A stretch of 64,000 bases of DNA from Chloroflexota bacterium (GCA_026389845.1 JAPLHB010000105.1:96517-160516), one strand, 5' to 3'; counted from the stretch's first letter, positions 16,937 to 25,465 are shown. Numbers and translations: made by a program. The notes: generated by a model from the sequence alone, not told the origin.

Positions 16937-16985
16937 TTGACACTGCGGGACGATCTGTGCTATATCATAGCATGTCGGACGACAT
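16937..16985 (+). promoter_or_regulatory. Promoter with perfect 6-2-6 palindromic operator
   Basis: A consensus -35 TTGACA (16937-16942) and a -10-like TATATC (16961-16966, 18-base spacer) lie in the divergent gap. Directly downstream is the perfect palindrome ATGTCG-GA-CGACAT (16972-16985), covering the expected transcription start of the Gfo/Idh/MocA gene. A second small palindrome, GCTAT-ATC-ATAGC, overlaps the -10. The layout is that of a repressor site; no regulator gene is nearby. Which family binds is unknown. Confidence 0.6.
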
Positions 16986-17004
16986 TGTCGAAAAGGGGGC
17001 AGTC

Positions 17005-17982
17005 ATGAAGACCATTCGTTGGGGCATCGTCGGCTGCGGCAATGTGACCGAGGTGAAGAGCGGGCCGGGCTTCCAGAAGGCCAGAAACTCAGTGCTGGTG
17101 GCGGTGATGCGGCGGGACGCGGCGCTGGCCAAGGACTATGCGCGGCGTCACGGCGTGCCGCGCTGGTACGCTGACGCCGATGCGCTGATCCACGACCCCG
17201 AGGTGGACGCGGTCTACATCGCCACGCCGCCGGCCTCGCACCGCGAGTACGTGCTGGCGTGTGCGCGTGCCGGCAAGCCGGTCTACGTCGAGAAGCCGAT
17301 GGCGCTGGATTTCGCAGAGTGCCAGGAGATGATCGCGGCGTGCCAGACAGCCGGTGTGCCGCTTTTCGTGGCCTACTACCGCCGCGCCCTGCCGCGCTTT
17401 CTGAAGGTGAAGGAACTGGTCGAGTCGGGCGCGATCGGCGATGTGCGCTTTGTCCGGGTGTTGCTCCAGAAGGTGGCAACGCCGGAGGAAGCCGATCCGG
17501 CCACGCGACCCTGGCGCCTGGTGCCCGCTGTCTCTGGCGGCGGCCATTTCCTGGACATGGGCAGCCACATGCTGGACCTGCTGGACTACATCTTCGGCCC
17601 CATCCAGCGGGTGCAGGGTTTCGCGATCAACCAGGGCCGACTCTACGAGGCCGAGGACGCGGTGACCGCGACGTTCGAGTTCGCGTCGGGCGTCCAGGGC
17701 GTGGGGGTCTGGAACTCCGTCACCTTCGGCAATGCCGACCAGATCGAGTTCGTGGGCAGCCAGGGCCAGCTCTCCTTCTCGTGCTTTGGTGTCGAGCTTA
17801 TCGTGCTCACCACTCCAGCGGGAGTCACCCATTTGCCCGTGGAAACCCCCGCCCACGTCCAGCAGCCGCTCATCCAGACGGTGGTGGATGAGCTGAACGG
17901 CATCGGCGCGTGCCCCAGCACCGGCGTCAGCGCCGCGCGAACTACGTGGGTGATGGATCAACTGCTCAGGGAGTTCCGTTGA
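17005..17982 (+). CDS. Gfo/Idh/MocA-family oxidoreductase
   Basis: 325 residues; ATG 17005 is chosen over the in-frame ATG at 16972 because of the GGGGG ribosome site and because translation then begins at the Rossmann strand MKTIRWGIVGCGNVTEV. Other family marks are YIATPPASHREYVLACARAGKPVYVEKPMAL (the EKP motif), LFVAYYRRALPRF and the GGGHFLDMGSHMLDLLDY block with the catalytic Asp/His. Such enzymes oxidise sugars or inositols with NAD(P). It converges on the aldo-keto reductase gene with only two bases between the stops. Confidence 0.85.
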   Translation: MKTIRWGIVGCGNVTEVKSGPGFQKARNSVLVAVMRRDAALAKDYARRHGVPRWYADADALIHDPEVDAVYIATPPASHREYVLACARAGKPVYVEKPMALDFAECQEMIAACQTAGVPLFVAYYRRALPRFLKVKELVESGAIGDVRFVRVLLQKVATPEEADPATRPWRLVPAVSGGGHFLDMGSHMLDLLDYIFGPIQRVQGFAINQGRLYEAEDAVTATFEFASGVQGVGVWNSVTFGNADQIEFVGSQGQLSFSCFGVELIVLTTPAGVTHLPVETPAHVQQPLIQTVVDELNGIGACPSTGVSAARTTWVMDQLLREFR

Positions 17983-17984
17983 TT

Positions 17985-18974
17985 TCACCCCAGTAGCCGC
18001 AGGTTGCGACGCAGCCGCGGGAAGTTGTACTTGCGGCCTGGGAACGGCTGGAGGCCTTCTTCCCACACCTCGGTCGCAAAGATGGCGGTGACGTCCTCGT
18101 ACTGCCGATCGGTCAGGTCAAGCTCAAACGCAGCGAGGGTGTCTTCGAGCTGGCTCAGCCGGCTCGCGCCGACAATCGGCGCGGTGACGCCGGCTGAATA
18201 GCGCACCCAGGCCAGGGCCAGGGTGGCGGGGGCGACGCCCAGCTCGGCCGCATACCGGTTGAAGCGGGCAATGCTCGCACCATGCTGCGCCAGCCAGGTG
18301 ATCGCCGGGCCGCTGGTTTCTCCGCGCGCGGCCGCAGGGAACGCGCCACCCACCTGATACCGCCCGGCCAGCACGCCTTCGGCCAGCGGCCGGTAGACCG
18401 TGATGGCGATCCGCTCGGCCACGGCCTGCGGCAGGATTTCGACCTCGATGCCGCGTTCGAACAGGTTGTAGGCCACCTGGTTGTTCACCAGGCGGGGCCA
18501 GCCGTGCTCGGCGGCGATGGCGTTGCAGTGCGCCAGCAGCCAGGCCGGAAAGTTGGAGCAGCCCACGTAGCGCGTCTTGCCCGCGGCCACCACCTGGGCC
18601 AGCGCGGCCATGATCTCGACGGGGCGCATCCCCGGCAGCGGCCAATGCAGCAGGTAGAGATCCACAGCGTCCGTTTTCAGGCGCGCCAGGCTCTCGTCAA
18701 TGCTGGTGAGAATGCTCGCTGAGTCCAGCCCCCGATGCACCTTGGTCGCCAGGAACACCCGATCGCGGCGTCCGCGCAACAGTCGCCCCAGGATCTCCTC
18801 GGTGCCGCCGGCCGCATACATGGCGGCCGTATCAACGAAGGTAACGCCCCGTTCCAGCGCCGCGCTCAGGATGCGATCGGCCTCGGCCTCGTCGCAGCGG
18901 GCGCCGAACATCATGGTGCCCAGGCAGAACTCCGAAACCTGCTCGCCCGTGTTTCCCAATGGAACCAGCTTCAT
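17985..18974 (-). CDS. Aldo/keto reductase
   Basis: 329 residues beginning MKLVPLGNTGEQVSEFCLGTMMFG, with the catalytic tetrad readable in order: Asp in FVDTAAMY, Tyr in the same motif, Lys in FLATKV and His in LYLLHW. The C-terminal part has the NADPH-binding PIVGASRLSQLEDTL strand. AKRs reduce sugar aldehydes and ketones. It is followed on the same strand by the truncated Ldh2 gene (upstream) and lies beside sugar oxidoreductases, so an auxiliary role in sugar catabolism is inferred. Confidence 0.85.
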   Translation of the reverse strand: MKLVPLGNTGEQVSEFCLGTMMFGARCDEAEADRILSAALERGVTFVDTAAMYAAGGTEEILGRLLRGRRDRVFLATKVHRGLDSASILTSIDESLARLKTDAVDLYLLHWPLPGMRPVEIMAALAQVVAAGKTRYVGCSNFPAWLLAHCNAIAAEHGWPRLVNNQVAYNLFERGIEVEILPQAVAERIAITVYRPLAEGVLAGRYQVGGAFPAAARGETSGPAITWLAQHGASIARFNRYAAELGVAPATLALAWVRYSAGVTAPIVGASRLSQLEDTLAAFELDLTDRQYEDVTAIFATEVWEEGLQPFPGRKYNFPRLRRNLRLLG

Positions 18975-18993
18975 TACGACCTCTCTCCTTGTC

Positions 18994-19521
18994 CTACGCG
19001 ACCGCCGGCAGTGTCACGCCGATGCGAGCCAGTTGTTCGACAATCTGCGGGTGGATCGGCACCCCTTCGATCAGGTTGCGGTCGCGGGCCTGCCAGCCGC
19101 GTTCGCCGGGCGCGAGGAACGCCTGCCCGCCATCCACACCCGCGCTGACGAGTGACAACAGGTCCTCGACGCGCTCGGCGAAACGCTCCGGCTCGATGAA
19201 CCTGGCGATGTCCACCGCCAGGAAGAACTTGCTGCCTTCCGAGTCCAGCCCCGATGGATCGGCCTGAACCACCTCGTGGCTGAGCAGGCCGCCCGACAGC
19301 ACGCCGGTGAAGATCTCCATCATCAGTGCCAGACCCGCGCCCTTGTGATCGCCCATCGGCAACACCAGCCCGGATGCCAAAATGGCCGCGGGGTCGCTGG
19401 TGGGTTGGCCCGCGGCATCGAGGCCCCAGCCGGCCGGCACAGCCTTGCCTTCCCGCAGGTAGGTGCCGATCTTGCCCACCGCCGCCTGGCTCATGGCGAA
19501 GTGTGGACCGGCTATCTGCAC
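18994..19521 (-). pseudogene. Malate/L-lactate dehydrogenase (Ldh2 family), N-terminus lost
   Basis: 175 residues correspond to only the C-terminal half of Ldh2/MDH-type dehydrogenases (normally about 330-360 residues). The surviving part holds FAMSQAAVGKI, VPAGWGLDAAGQPTSDP and PMGDHKGAGLALMMEIFTGVLSGG, typical of the family. The NADH-binding and substrate parts are absent. Homology stops near base 19497, where the DNA turns into a Yip1-gene scrap on the opposite strand, so the gene was cut by a rearrangement. The GTG at 19521 is only a nominal start. Confidence 0.75.
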
Positions 19522-19581
19522 CCGGGCCGCGCCTTCGAAGCGCTGAGTGACAAGCCTGCGCCATTGCGGGGATTGTACTGA
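19502..19581 (+). pseudogene. Scrap of a Yip1-family gene
   Basis: The plus-strand frame reads GYLHPGRAFEALSDKPAPLRGLY then TGA. It matches residues 10-32 of the intact Yip1 protein at 2103 (CYLHPGRAFEALRDKPAPLWGLYG) with close nucleotide identity. Neither flank continues the gene. It abuts the break in the Ldh2 gene, so both are products of the same rearrangement. The following 70 bases up to the NfeD gene hold no recognisable gene. Confidence 0.65.
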
Positions 19582-19651
19582 GTTCAGCTTCGAATGGATG
19601 AGTTGGATCAGATCAGCTTCTTGTGGATGATGTACCGCTCGGGGTGGGCCA

Positions 19652-20968
19652 TCAAGCCGGGTTAAGAGCCCTTTTCACCCGCAAGCGGAATCCTTCCTGC
19701 CCGATGACCACCACCCGCTCGTCGGCGGCAATCGGCCCACCGTCGGCCTCAGCGCGCCATAGCTCGCCGTGTACCAGCACCATGCCGGCAGGGGTGAGCG
19801 GCTGGCGCACCTCGCCCACCTCGCCGATCATTCCCTCCATGCCGGTCGTCGGCCGGCGGCGTTGGGCCGCAAGGGCCTTGCCGATGGCGAAGGCGAAGAA
19901 ACCGCCGGTCGCCAGCGCCAGGGCGATGATCGTCGCCCACGGTACATCCAGTTCCGCAGTGTTGAAAAGCATATAGGCTCCAAAGATAAAGCTCACAATC
20001 CCACCGATAGTCAGTGCGCCGTGGGTCGGCGCTTTGATGTCCAGCACGAACAGCACGAACGCGATGCCGACGAACCCCAGCCCGACCCAGTTCGCCTCCA
20101 ACTGGCCCAGGGCATAGAGCGCCATCAGCAAACACACCACGCCAATCACGCCGGAAACGTAGCCGCCGGGGCTGGATAGCTCGAACAAGATCGCGTTCAG
20201 CCCGATGGTCAGCAAGATCGCGGCTAGGGTCGGATTGGTGATCGTGTTCAGGAAGCCCTGGATGGGACTGAGCGGCGTCTGCTCGATAGGCTGATCACGA
20301 AGCTGGAGCTTAATCTCCTTGCCCGCGACCGTCACCGTCTTTCCATCCAACTGGCGCAACAGATCGGGCACGTCCTGCGCCACGGCGTCAATCACGCCCA
20401 GCGCCAGCGCCTCGTCGGCCGTGGCTGCGGCGGCCTCGGCGACCGCCTTCTCGGCCCAGGCGACGGCCTTGTCGCCCCGGCGGGCGGCCAGGTTCTTGAT
20501 GTCGGCGACCAGGACGTTCGTCTCCTTGGCCTTGATCGTCTCTGGCAGGTCGGCGCCCTCGCTGCCCACCGGGCTGGCTGCGCCGATACTGCTGCCGGGC
20601 GCCATGCCGGCCAGGTGGCCCGCCAGGGTGATAAACGTGCCGGCCGACGCCGCGTGTGCCCCGCGCGGGGCCACGTAGACGATCACCGGCACGGTTGCGC
20701 TGGTCATGCGCTGTGTGATCTGCTTGGTGATGTCCACCGAGCCGCCGGGCGTGTCCAATTGGAGCACTACGGCCGCCGCGCCGCTCGCCTCGGCGTCGCT
20801 GATCGTCCGGTCAATGTACTCGGCCAGGATCGGCGTCACCGGCCCCTTGAAGACCGCCAGCTTGATCGCGCCCGGCGCCTGCGCGTTCGCCTGTCCCGCG
20901 ATCAACACGGCCGCCAGCAACGCCAGTAGCCAGAGGTTCAGTTTGACCCGTGTGTTTCGTCGTCTCAT
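19652..20968 (-). CDS. NfeD-family membrane serine protease (ClpP-class)
   Basis: 438 residues from the ATG at 20968, preceded by AAGGAG; longer forms would add residues coded by the adjacent octamer repeat. A signal peptide (NLWLLALLAAVLIAGQANA) leads to a ClpP-like domain with LQLDTPGGSVDITKQI and the nucleophile motif RGAHAASAGTFI. Four to five membrane helices follow (about residues 240-370), then a C-terminal NfeD OB-fold with MEGMIGEVGEVRQPL. The family usually acts with a stomatin/SPFH partner, which is not adjacent here. A role in membrane-protein quality control is inferred from the family. Confidence 0.85.
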   Translation of the reverse strand: MRRRNTRVKLNLWLLALLAAVLIAGQANAQAPGAIKLAVFKGPVTPILAEYIDRTISDAEASGAAAVVLQLDTPGGSVDITKQITQRMTSATVPVIVYVAPRGAHAASAGTFITLAGHLAGMAPGSSIGAASPVGSEGADLPETIKAKETNVLVADIKNLAARRGDKAVAWAEKAVAEAAAATADEALALGVIDAVAQDVPDLLRQLDGKTVTVAGKEIKLQLRDQPIEQTPLSPIQGFLNTITNPTLAAILLTIGLNAILFELSSPGGYVSGVIGVVCLLMALYALGQLEANWVGLGFVGIAFVLFVLDIKAPTHGALTIGGIVSFIFGAYMLFNTAELDVPWATIIALALATGGFFAFAIGKALAAQRRRPTTGMEGMIGEVGEVRQPLTPAGMVLVHGELWRAEADGGPIAADERVVVIGQEGFRLRVKRALNPA

Positions 20969-20985
20969 CTCACACTCTCCTTGAC

Positions 20986-21080
20986 GTGACAAGGTGACAA
21001 AGTGACAAGGTGAAGGGGTGACAAGGTGATCGCTGCAAATGCGGCGCTCTGTCACCGAGTCACCTTGTCACTTTGTCATC
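20986..21080. repeat. Octamer-type tandem repeat hairpin (GTGACAAG)
   Basis: The left arm (20986-21028) is five degenerate copies of GTGACAA[G/A]; the right arm (21051-21080) is reverse complementary with words GTCACCTT and GTCACTTT. The period is 8. The right arm includes the stop codon of the PEBP gene, and the left arm ends next to the ribosome site of the NfeD gene. It fills the whole intergenic gap. Confidence 0.75.
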
Positions 21081-21642
21081 GCTTGTATCGTCCCATGAGT
21101 TGCGCCTCCGCTACCACGTGCCCCTTCATCGCCGTTTGCACGTCTTTAGCGGTGGCGTTGTTGCCCAGGTTGAGTTGACCGTCCAGCGCGTACAGCTTGA
21201 AGAAATAGCGGTGCGTGCCGGAGGGCGGACAGGGACCACCGTAGCCGATTTTGCGCCAACTGTTCGTCCCGTGTGTGCCGCCGATCTTCGGCGCTTTGTC
21301 CGGCAGCACGGCTTCCGGCAGACCGGTCAACGCTGGCGGCAGGTTAAAGAGCACCCAATGCACCCACGTGCCCGCGGGTGCGTCCGGGTCATCGCAGATC
21401 AGCGCCAGCGACTTCGCGGCAGTCGGCACGTCACTCCACGCCAGCGGCGGCGAGGCGTCGTTGCCGTCGCAGGTGTACTTCCCGGGGATCATGCCTCCTT
21501 CGGTGAAGGCAGAGCTGGTGAGCTTCATCGTCATACCTCCTGGTTGCGAAGCCGGGGTTGGCGGCGCCGCGGGCTGCGGCGCAGTGGTGCAGGCGGCGAG
21601 CAGGGCCAATCCGCAGAGCAAGACACCCGTCATCCATCGCAT
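21076..21642 (-). CDS. YbhB/YbcL (PEBP / Raf-kinase-inhibitor-like) lipoprotein
   Basis: 188 residues from the ATG at 21642, which has GGAG in front; a second ATG lies 21 bases upstream. A lipoprotein signal ends in LALLAAC. The PEBP fold shows IPGKYTCDGNDASPPLAWSDVP, ICDDPDAPAGTWVHWVLFNLP with the ligand-pocket DPD and H, and GYGGPCPPSGTHRYFFKLYALD. Bacterial YbhB proteins bind small anions or phosphate-containing ligands, but their role is not well known. It is likely anchored outside the membrane. Confidence 0.85.
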   Translation of the reverse strand: MRWMTGVLLCGLALLAACTTAPQPAAPPTPASQPGGMTMKLTSSAFTEGGMIPGKYTCDGNDASPPLAWSDVPTAAKSLALICDDPDAPAGTWVHWVLFNLPPALTGLPEAVLPDKAPKIGGTHGTNSWRKIGYGGPCPPSGTHRYFFKLYALDGQLNLGNNATAKDVQTAMKGHVVAEAQLMGRYKR

Positions 21643-21663
21643 CTTATCATACTCCTGCTCCAA

Positions 21664-21732
21664 TTACTCGTGGGTAAGCACCCACAAATCTCGGACGCTC
21701 TCTTGCAGATCGCCAAGTGTTACTTGCGTCAT
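21664..21732 (-). CDS. 22-residue ORF coupled to the DNA methyltransferase
   Basis: The ORF MTQVTLGDLQESVRDLWVLTHE starts within the methyltransferase stop (ATGA overlap) and ends 22 bases before the PEBP gene. The coupling suggests it was once translated with the methyltransferase. It may be the N-terminal stub of a truncated partner gene such as a restriction endonuclease. I recognise no family, and it may be non-functional. Confidence 0.35.
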   Translation of the reverse strand: MTQVTLGDLQESVRDLWVLTHE

Positions 21733-22718
21733 CGGATGGATTTCCTCCGTTCCGCGTTTTGCAGGTCATACTCGATCCACTTCTCCACCGACCAGTCCTC
21801 GACCAATTCGATACGCTCCGTCGCCCACCGGCAATACTCCGGGGAGACATCGCAGCCCTGCCATTTGCGCTTGAGTTGCTCTGCAACCACCGCGGTCGTA
21901 CCGGAACCGAGAAACGGGTCAATCACCAGGTCGCCAGGGTTGGAGGACGCCAAAACGATTTTTCGCACCAACTCCTCGGGCTTCTGGGTCGGGTGCGGCG
22001 TCTTTTCATGCATCCCGTTGCACGTCGTTGGGATTTCGATGACGTCCTTCGGCTTGGCGCCTTTGGGGTTGGGCTGCCAGAGCCGCCCGCCGCCGTTTCC
22101 CTTGCCGTACTGGCTGGTCTCGGCCTGCGGGTGCTCCGGGTACTTCAAGGTGTGATCGCCGTAAGGGATGCGCACGTCGTCCGTGTTAAACGCAAACTCC
22201 CGACTCTTGCGGAAGTGCAGGATGCTCTCGTGCGAACGCCCCCAGTCGTTACCCAAGTTGGCCTTATTTTTGTAGTGCCAGACCAGCCAACGACAGCCCT
22301 GGAAAAATCGTGACGCCGGTAGCCTCAAGTCCGCCAGGATTTCGGAGAAGCCGCAGATGTAAAGCGTACCGGTTGGCTTCAACACCCGCGCTGCTTGCTC
22401 GATCCACTGCAACGACCATTCGACGTATTGCTGCTGCGACTCGAAGGTATCCCACTCGGCCTTGCCGATGTTGTACGGCGGATCGGCAAAGACGAGATCA
22501 GCGGACCCGGCGGGCAATGAGCGCAGCCAGGCGACGGCGTCCCCTGTCCAGATTTTCCCGTTCGGATGCGAGTAGAAAAGGGCTAGCGTCTTTGGATCTG
22601 ACCGCGTCGCGTCGAGGTCAGCATACGCGCCTTTGAGCATCGGCTGGCCGAAGAAGGTTGGAACTTCTGTGTTGCGAGCGAAAGCGACAGATGGCTCGCG
22701 GACTGCCTGTGTCGTCAT
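21729..22718 (-). CDS. Site-specific DNA methyltransferase (N4-cytosine/N6-adenine type, beta-class order)
   Basis: 329 residues. The catalytic motif IV DPPYNIGKAEWD comes first (about residue 80) and the AdoMet motif I region DPFLGSGTTAVVAEQ comes near the C-terminus, the beta-class order seen in M.HinfI/CcrM-like enzymes. Other parts are YICGFSEILADLR, WHYKNKANLGNDWGRSHESILHF and THPTQKPEELVRKIV. It methylates a base amino group in DNA at an unknown site. No restriction endonuclease is recognisable beside it, only a 22-codon coupled stub, so it is probably an orphan. Confidence 0.85.
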   Translation of the reverse strand: MTTQAVREPSVAFARNTEVPTFFGQPMLKGAYADLDATRSDPKTLALFYSHPNGKIWTGDAVAWLRSLPAGSADLVFADPPYNIGKAEWDTFESQQQYVEWSLQWIEQAARVLKPTGTLYICGFSEILADLRLPASRFFQGCRWLVWHYKNKANLGNDWGRSHESILHFRKSREFAFNTDDVRIPYGDHTLKYPEHPQAETSQYGKGNGGGRLWQPNPKGAKPKDVIEIPTTCNGMHEKTPHPTQKPEELVRKIVLASSNPGDLVIDPFLGSGTTAVVAEQLKRKWQGCDVSPEYCRWATERIELVEDWSVEKWIEYDLQNAERRKSIR

Positions 22719-22746
22719 CAGTGGGTCACTTTGGGCCAGAATTGTC

Positions 22747-24393
22747 TCACGCGCGATATTTCGCGGCCACCGGCATCCGCCGCCCCATGCCGAACGCCTT
22801 CGAGGTGACTTTCAGCCCTGGCGCGGCCTGCCAGCGTTTGTATTCGTTGCGGTCTACCGTGCGCAGCACCCAGGCCACCGTCTGTGGCTCGAAGCCCGCG
22901 GCCACGATGTCGGCCTTCGAGCGCCCTTCGTCCACGTAGAGCTTCAGGATGCCGTCCAGCACGTCGTAGGGCGGCAACGTGTCCTGGTCGGTCTGGTTCG
23001 GCCGCAGCTCGGCCGAGGGAGCTTTGGTCAGGCAGACGTCGGGGATGATCTCGCCATTCCGGTTGATGTATCGCGCCACTTCGTAGACCATCGTCTTCGG
23101 CACGTCCGCGATGACGGCCAGGCCGCCGCTCATGTCGCCGTAGAGGGTGCAATAGCCCACGGCCAACTCGCTCTTGTTGCCCGTAGTCAACACCAGGTAG
23201 CCGAATTTGTTAGAGAGCGCCATCAGATAGTTGCCGCGGATGCGGGCCTGGATGTTTTCCTCGGCCACATCGGCCGGCCGGCCCTCGAAGAAGGGCATCA
23301 GCACATCCAGGTAAGCCGCATGGACTCCGCCGATCGGAATCGCCAGGAAACGGATGCCGAGGTTCGCAGCCAACTGCCGCGAATCCGCCACGCTGCCCTC
23401 CGACGAGAAGCTGGACGGCATGGTCACGCCCAGCACGTTCTCGCGCCCCAACGCGGCCACGGCCAGCGCGCAGACCACGGCCGAGTCAATCCCGCCGGAG
23501 AGGCCCAGCACTACTTGGCGGAAGCCGGTCTTGCGCGTATAATCTCTGATCCCTAATAGCAGCGCTTCGTAAACTGATTTGATGAGCGGCTGGGGCGCAT
23601 ATCCGTTTCCGGCCGCTGGCGCGTCGGTCTCCACGGTTTCGACATGTTCCGTAAACGTCGGGAAGACGCTCACCGGCCGGCCCTGACGGTCACAGAACAG
23701 CGTGCAGCCATCGAAGATTAGTTCGTCGTTGGCCCCCACCTGATTGACGAAGATGAACGGCACGCCGTGCTTGCGAGCGTGATGGCTCACCAGGCGGTAG
23801 CGGATCGGTTCCTTGCCGGCCCAGAACGGCGACGCCGCGATGTTGACCATCAGCGTCGCGCCTGCGGCCGCCAGGGTTGCGATCGGGTCAGTGTCGTACA
23901 GCCGCCGCGGCCACAGCTCGGGATCGTTCCAGGCGTCCTCGCAAATACTAATACCTAATACCTGATCTCGGAAGGGGACAACATTGATCTGAGTAGCTGG
24001 GGCGAAGTACCGCGCTTCGTCGAACACGTCGTAGGTGGGCAGCAGCGACTTGTTCTGGCGGAACAGGAGCCGGCCGTTCTCGATCAGCAGCGCGGTGTTG
24101 TTCAGACCGTTGCCCACGGGCCGGTCGGCCGGCAGCGGCGCGCCCGCGATGATACCGACGCGGGGGAAGCGCCGGGAGAGGACGAGCAGCTTCTCGACCG
24201 CCTCCTGCGCCTGGGCGATGAACCACGCCCGCTCCAGCAGATCGCGGGGCGGATAGCCAGTCAGGAAGAGTTCCGGGAAGACGACCAGGTCGGGACGCTC
24301 CGCCGCGACTGCGGCCAGCGTCTCCTCGATCTTCGCCAGGTTGCCGGCGAAATCGCCGATGATGGGGTTGCGTTGGGCGAGTGTGACACGCAT
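22747..24393 (-). CDS. nadE: Glutamine-dependent NAD+ synthetase
   Basis: 548 residues, the two-domain form. Residues 1-260 are a nitrilase-like glutaminase with the catalytic triad regions VVFPELFLTGYP (Glu), NKSLLPTYDVFDEARYF (Lys) and ISICEDAWN (Cys). The synthetase domain has the PP-loop LGLSGGIDSAVV, then TTGNKSELAVGYCTLYGDM and KAPSAELRPNQTDQD. It amidates nicotinic acid adenine dinucleotide to NAD+ with ammonia from glutamine, the last step of NAD synthesis. It is transcribed divergently from the NYN-HEAT gene. Confidence 0.95.
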   Translation of the reverse strand: MRVTLAQRNPIIGDFAGNLAKIEETLAAVAAERPDLVVFPELFLTGYPPRDLLERAWFIAQAQEAVEKLLVLSRRFPRVGIIAGAPLPADRPVGNGLNNTALLIENGRLLFRQNKSLLPTYDVFDEARYFAPATQINVVPFRDQVLGISICEDAWNDPELWPRRLYDTDPIATLAAAGATLMVNIAASPFWAGKEPIRYRLVSHHARKHGVPFIFVNQVGANDELIFDGCTLFCDRQGRPVSVFPTFTEHVETVETDAPAAGNGYAPQPLIKSVYEALLLGIRDYTRKTGFRQVVLGLSGGIDSAVVCALAVAALGRENVLGVTMPSSFSSEGSVADSRQLAANLGIRFLAIPIGGVHAAYLDVLMPFFEGRPADVAEENIQARIRGNYLMALSNKFGYLVLTTGNKSELAVGYCTLYGDMSGGLAVIADVPKTMVYEVARYINRNGEIIPDVCLTKAPSAELRPNQTDQDTLPPYDVLDGILKLYVDEGRSKADIVAAGFEPQTVAWVLRTVDRNEYKRWQAAPGLKVTSKAFGMGRRMPVAAKYRA

Positions 24394-24547
24394 GGGAATG
24401 GCAGCTCCGATAAGAGATCAAGTCGGTGGCAAGACGTAAGATTTCCGTCATTGATTTCCCTCTCATCATAGCATACACTGTGCGCGGCGTCAACGCGTTC
24501 CCACACAGCACGCAGCACGCCACACGACCGCGGAAGCGAGTACCTCC

Positions 24548-25465
24548 ATGAGTCTCATCATAGATGGCCACAATCTGATCGGCGTCATGCCGGACATTCG
24601 GCTGGGCGACCGCGACGACGAGCTGCGGTTGCTCATCGCCCTGCGCGCCTACCGCGCCCGCGCCGGCGGCCAACCGATGATCGTCTTTTTCGACAGCGGC
24701 GACCCTTCGATGCGCCCAGGGCAAGCTATGCCGGCCAGTACCCCTGATCTTTCCACGCCCGGTGTGCAGGTGCGTTTTTCGGCCCCTGGCGAGATCGCCG
24801 ATGACGCTATCGTTGCCTATCTGCAAAGCCGCGCGCAACCCGGCCAATACGCTGTCGTGACCAACGACCAGGAGCTATCCTGGCGCGCTCGTAGCGCCGG
24901 GGCCAGTGTGATCCGCGCCAGCGACTTCGTCGCCAGGCTCATCCCGCCGCGCGCGCCGGCGCCCAAGCCGGATGCGCCGGCCCTCGATCCGCACGATCCA
25001 GCCTTTGCCGATATTTACCGGGGCTTTATCGAAGCGGAGAAGGGGCGCGGACGCCCCCGAGGCCAACCGGCCGCCGGGGACGCGGCGTTATGGATTGAGA
25101 GACTGTACGGGGACGACGTGGAGCAGGCGCAACAGGCCGCGCGCTGGCTCGGTCAATTCGGCGGGCCGGATGCGTTGGACGATTTGCGCAACGCGCTGAC
25201 GCATCCGGACGTGCGGGTGCGGGCCGCAGCGTTGCTGGCAATGGGCGCCCTGGGCAATCGCGCGGCCCTGTCCGATCTGCGCGACCGGCTCGCTCATGAC
25301 CCCGGCAGCATGGCCCGCGAGGCCGCCGCCCAAAGCCTGGGCCGTCTTGGCGACCGCGCCGCGGAATTCGCGCTGGAAGCCGCCGCCAAAAACGACCCGA
25401 AGGGCAAAGTCCGCAGAGCGGCTCAGGCGGCGCTGGCGGAGATCCGGGCCAGGAGGGGGAATTAA
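24548..25465 (+). CDS. NYN/YacP-like nuclease domain fused to HEAT repeats
   Basis: 305 residues. The N-terminal 150 are a NYN (PIN-like) domain with MSLIIDGHNLIG, IVFFDSGD, EIADDAIVAYLQ and VVTNDQELSWRARSAGASVI, which carry the acidic metal-binding positions of the YacP/Rae1 group of ribonucleases. Residues about 195-305 are three to four short HEAT-type repeats (ALDDLRNALTHPDVRVRAAALLAMGALG and relatives). YacP/Rae1 homologs cut mRNA in the ribosome or process rRNA; the HEAT part may bind a partner. The linker is AP-rich. Start ATG 24548 precedes the first strand directly. Confidence 0.8.
   Translation: MSLIIDGHNLIGVMPDIRLGDRDDELRLLIALRAYRARAGGQPMIVFFDSGDPSMRPGQAMPASTPDLSTPGVQVRFSAPGEIADDAIVAYLQSRAQPGQYAVVTNDQELSWRARSAGASVIRASDFVARLIPPRAPAPKPDAPALDPHDPAFADIYRGFIEAEKGRGRPRGQPAAGDAALWIERLYGDDVEQAQQAARWLGQFGGPDALDDLRNALTHPDVRVRAAALLAMGALGNRAALSDLRDRLAHDPGSMAREAAAQSLGRLGDRAAEFALEAAAKNDPKGKVRRAAQAALAEIRARRGN

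Noticed and set aside
21729..22718. Complete restriction-modification system
   Set aside because: No endonuclease gene is recognisable on either side; only a 22-codon coupled ORF is present.
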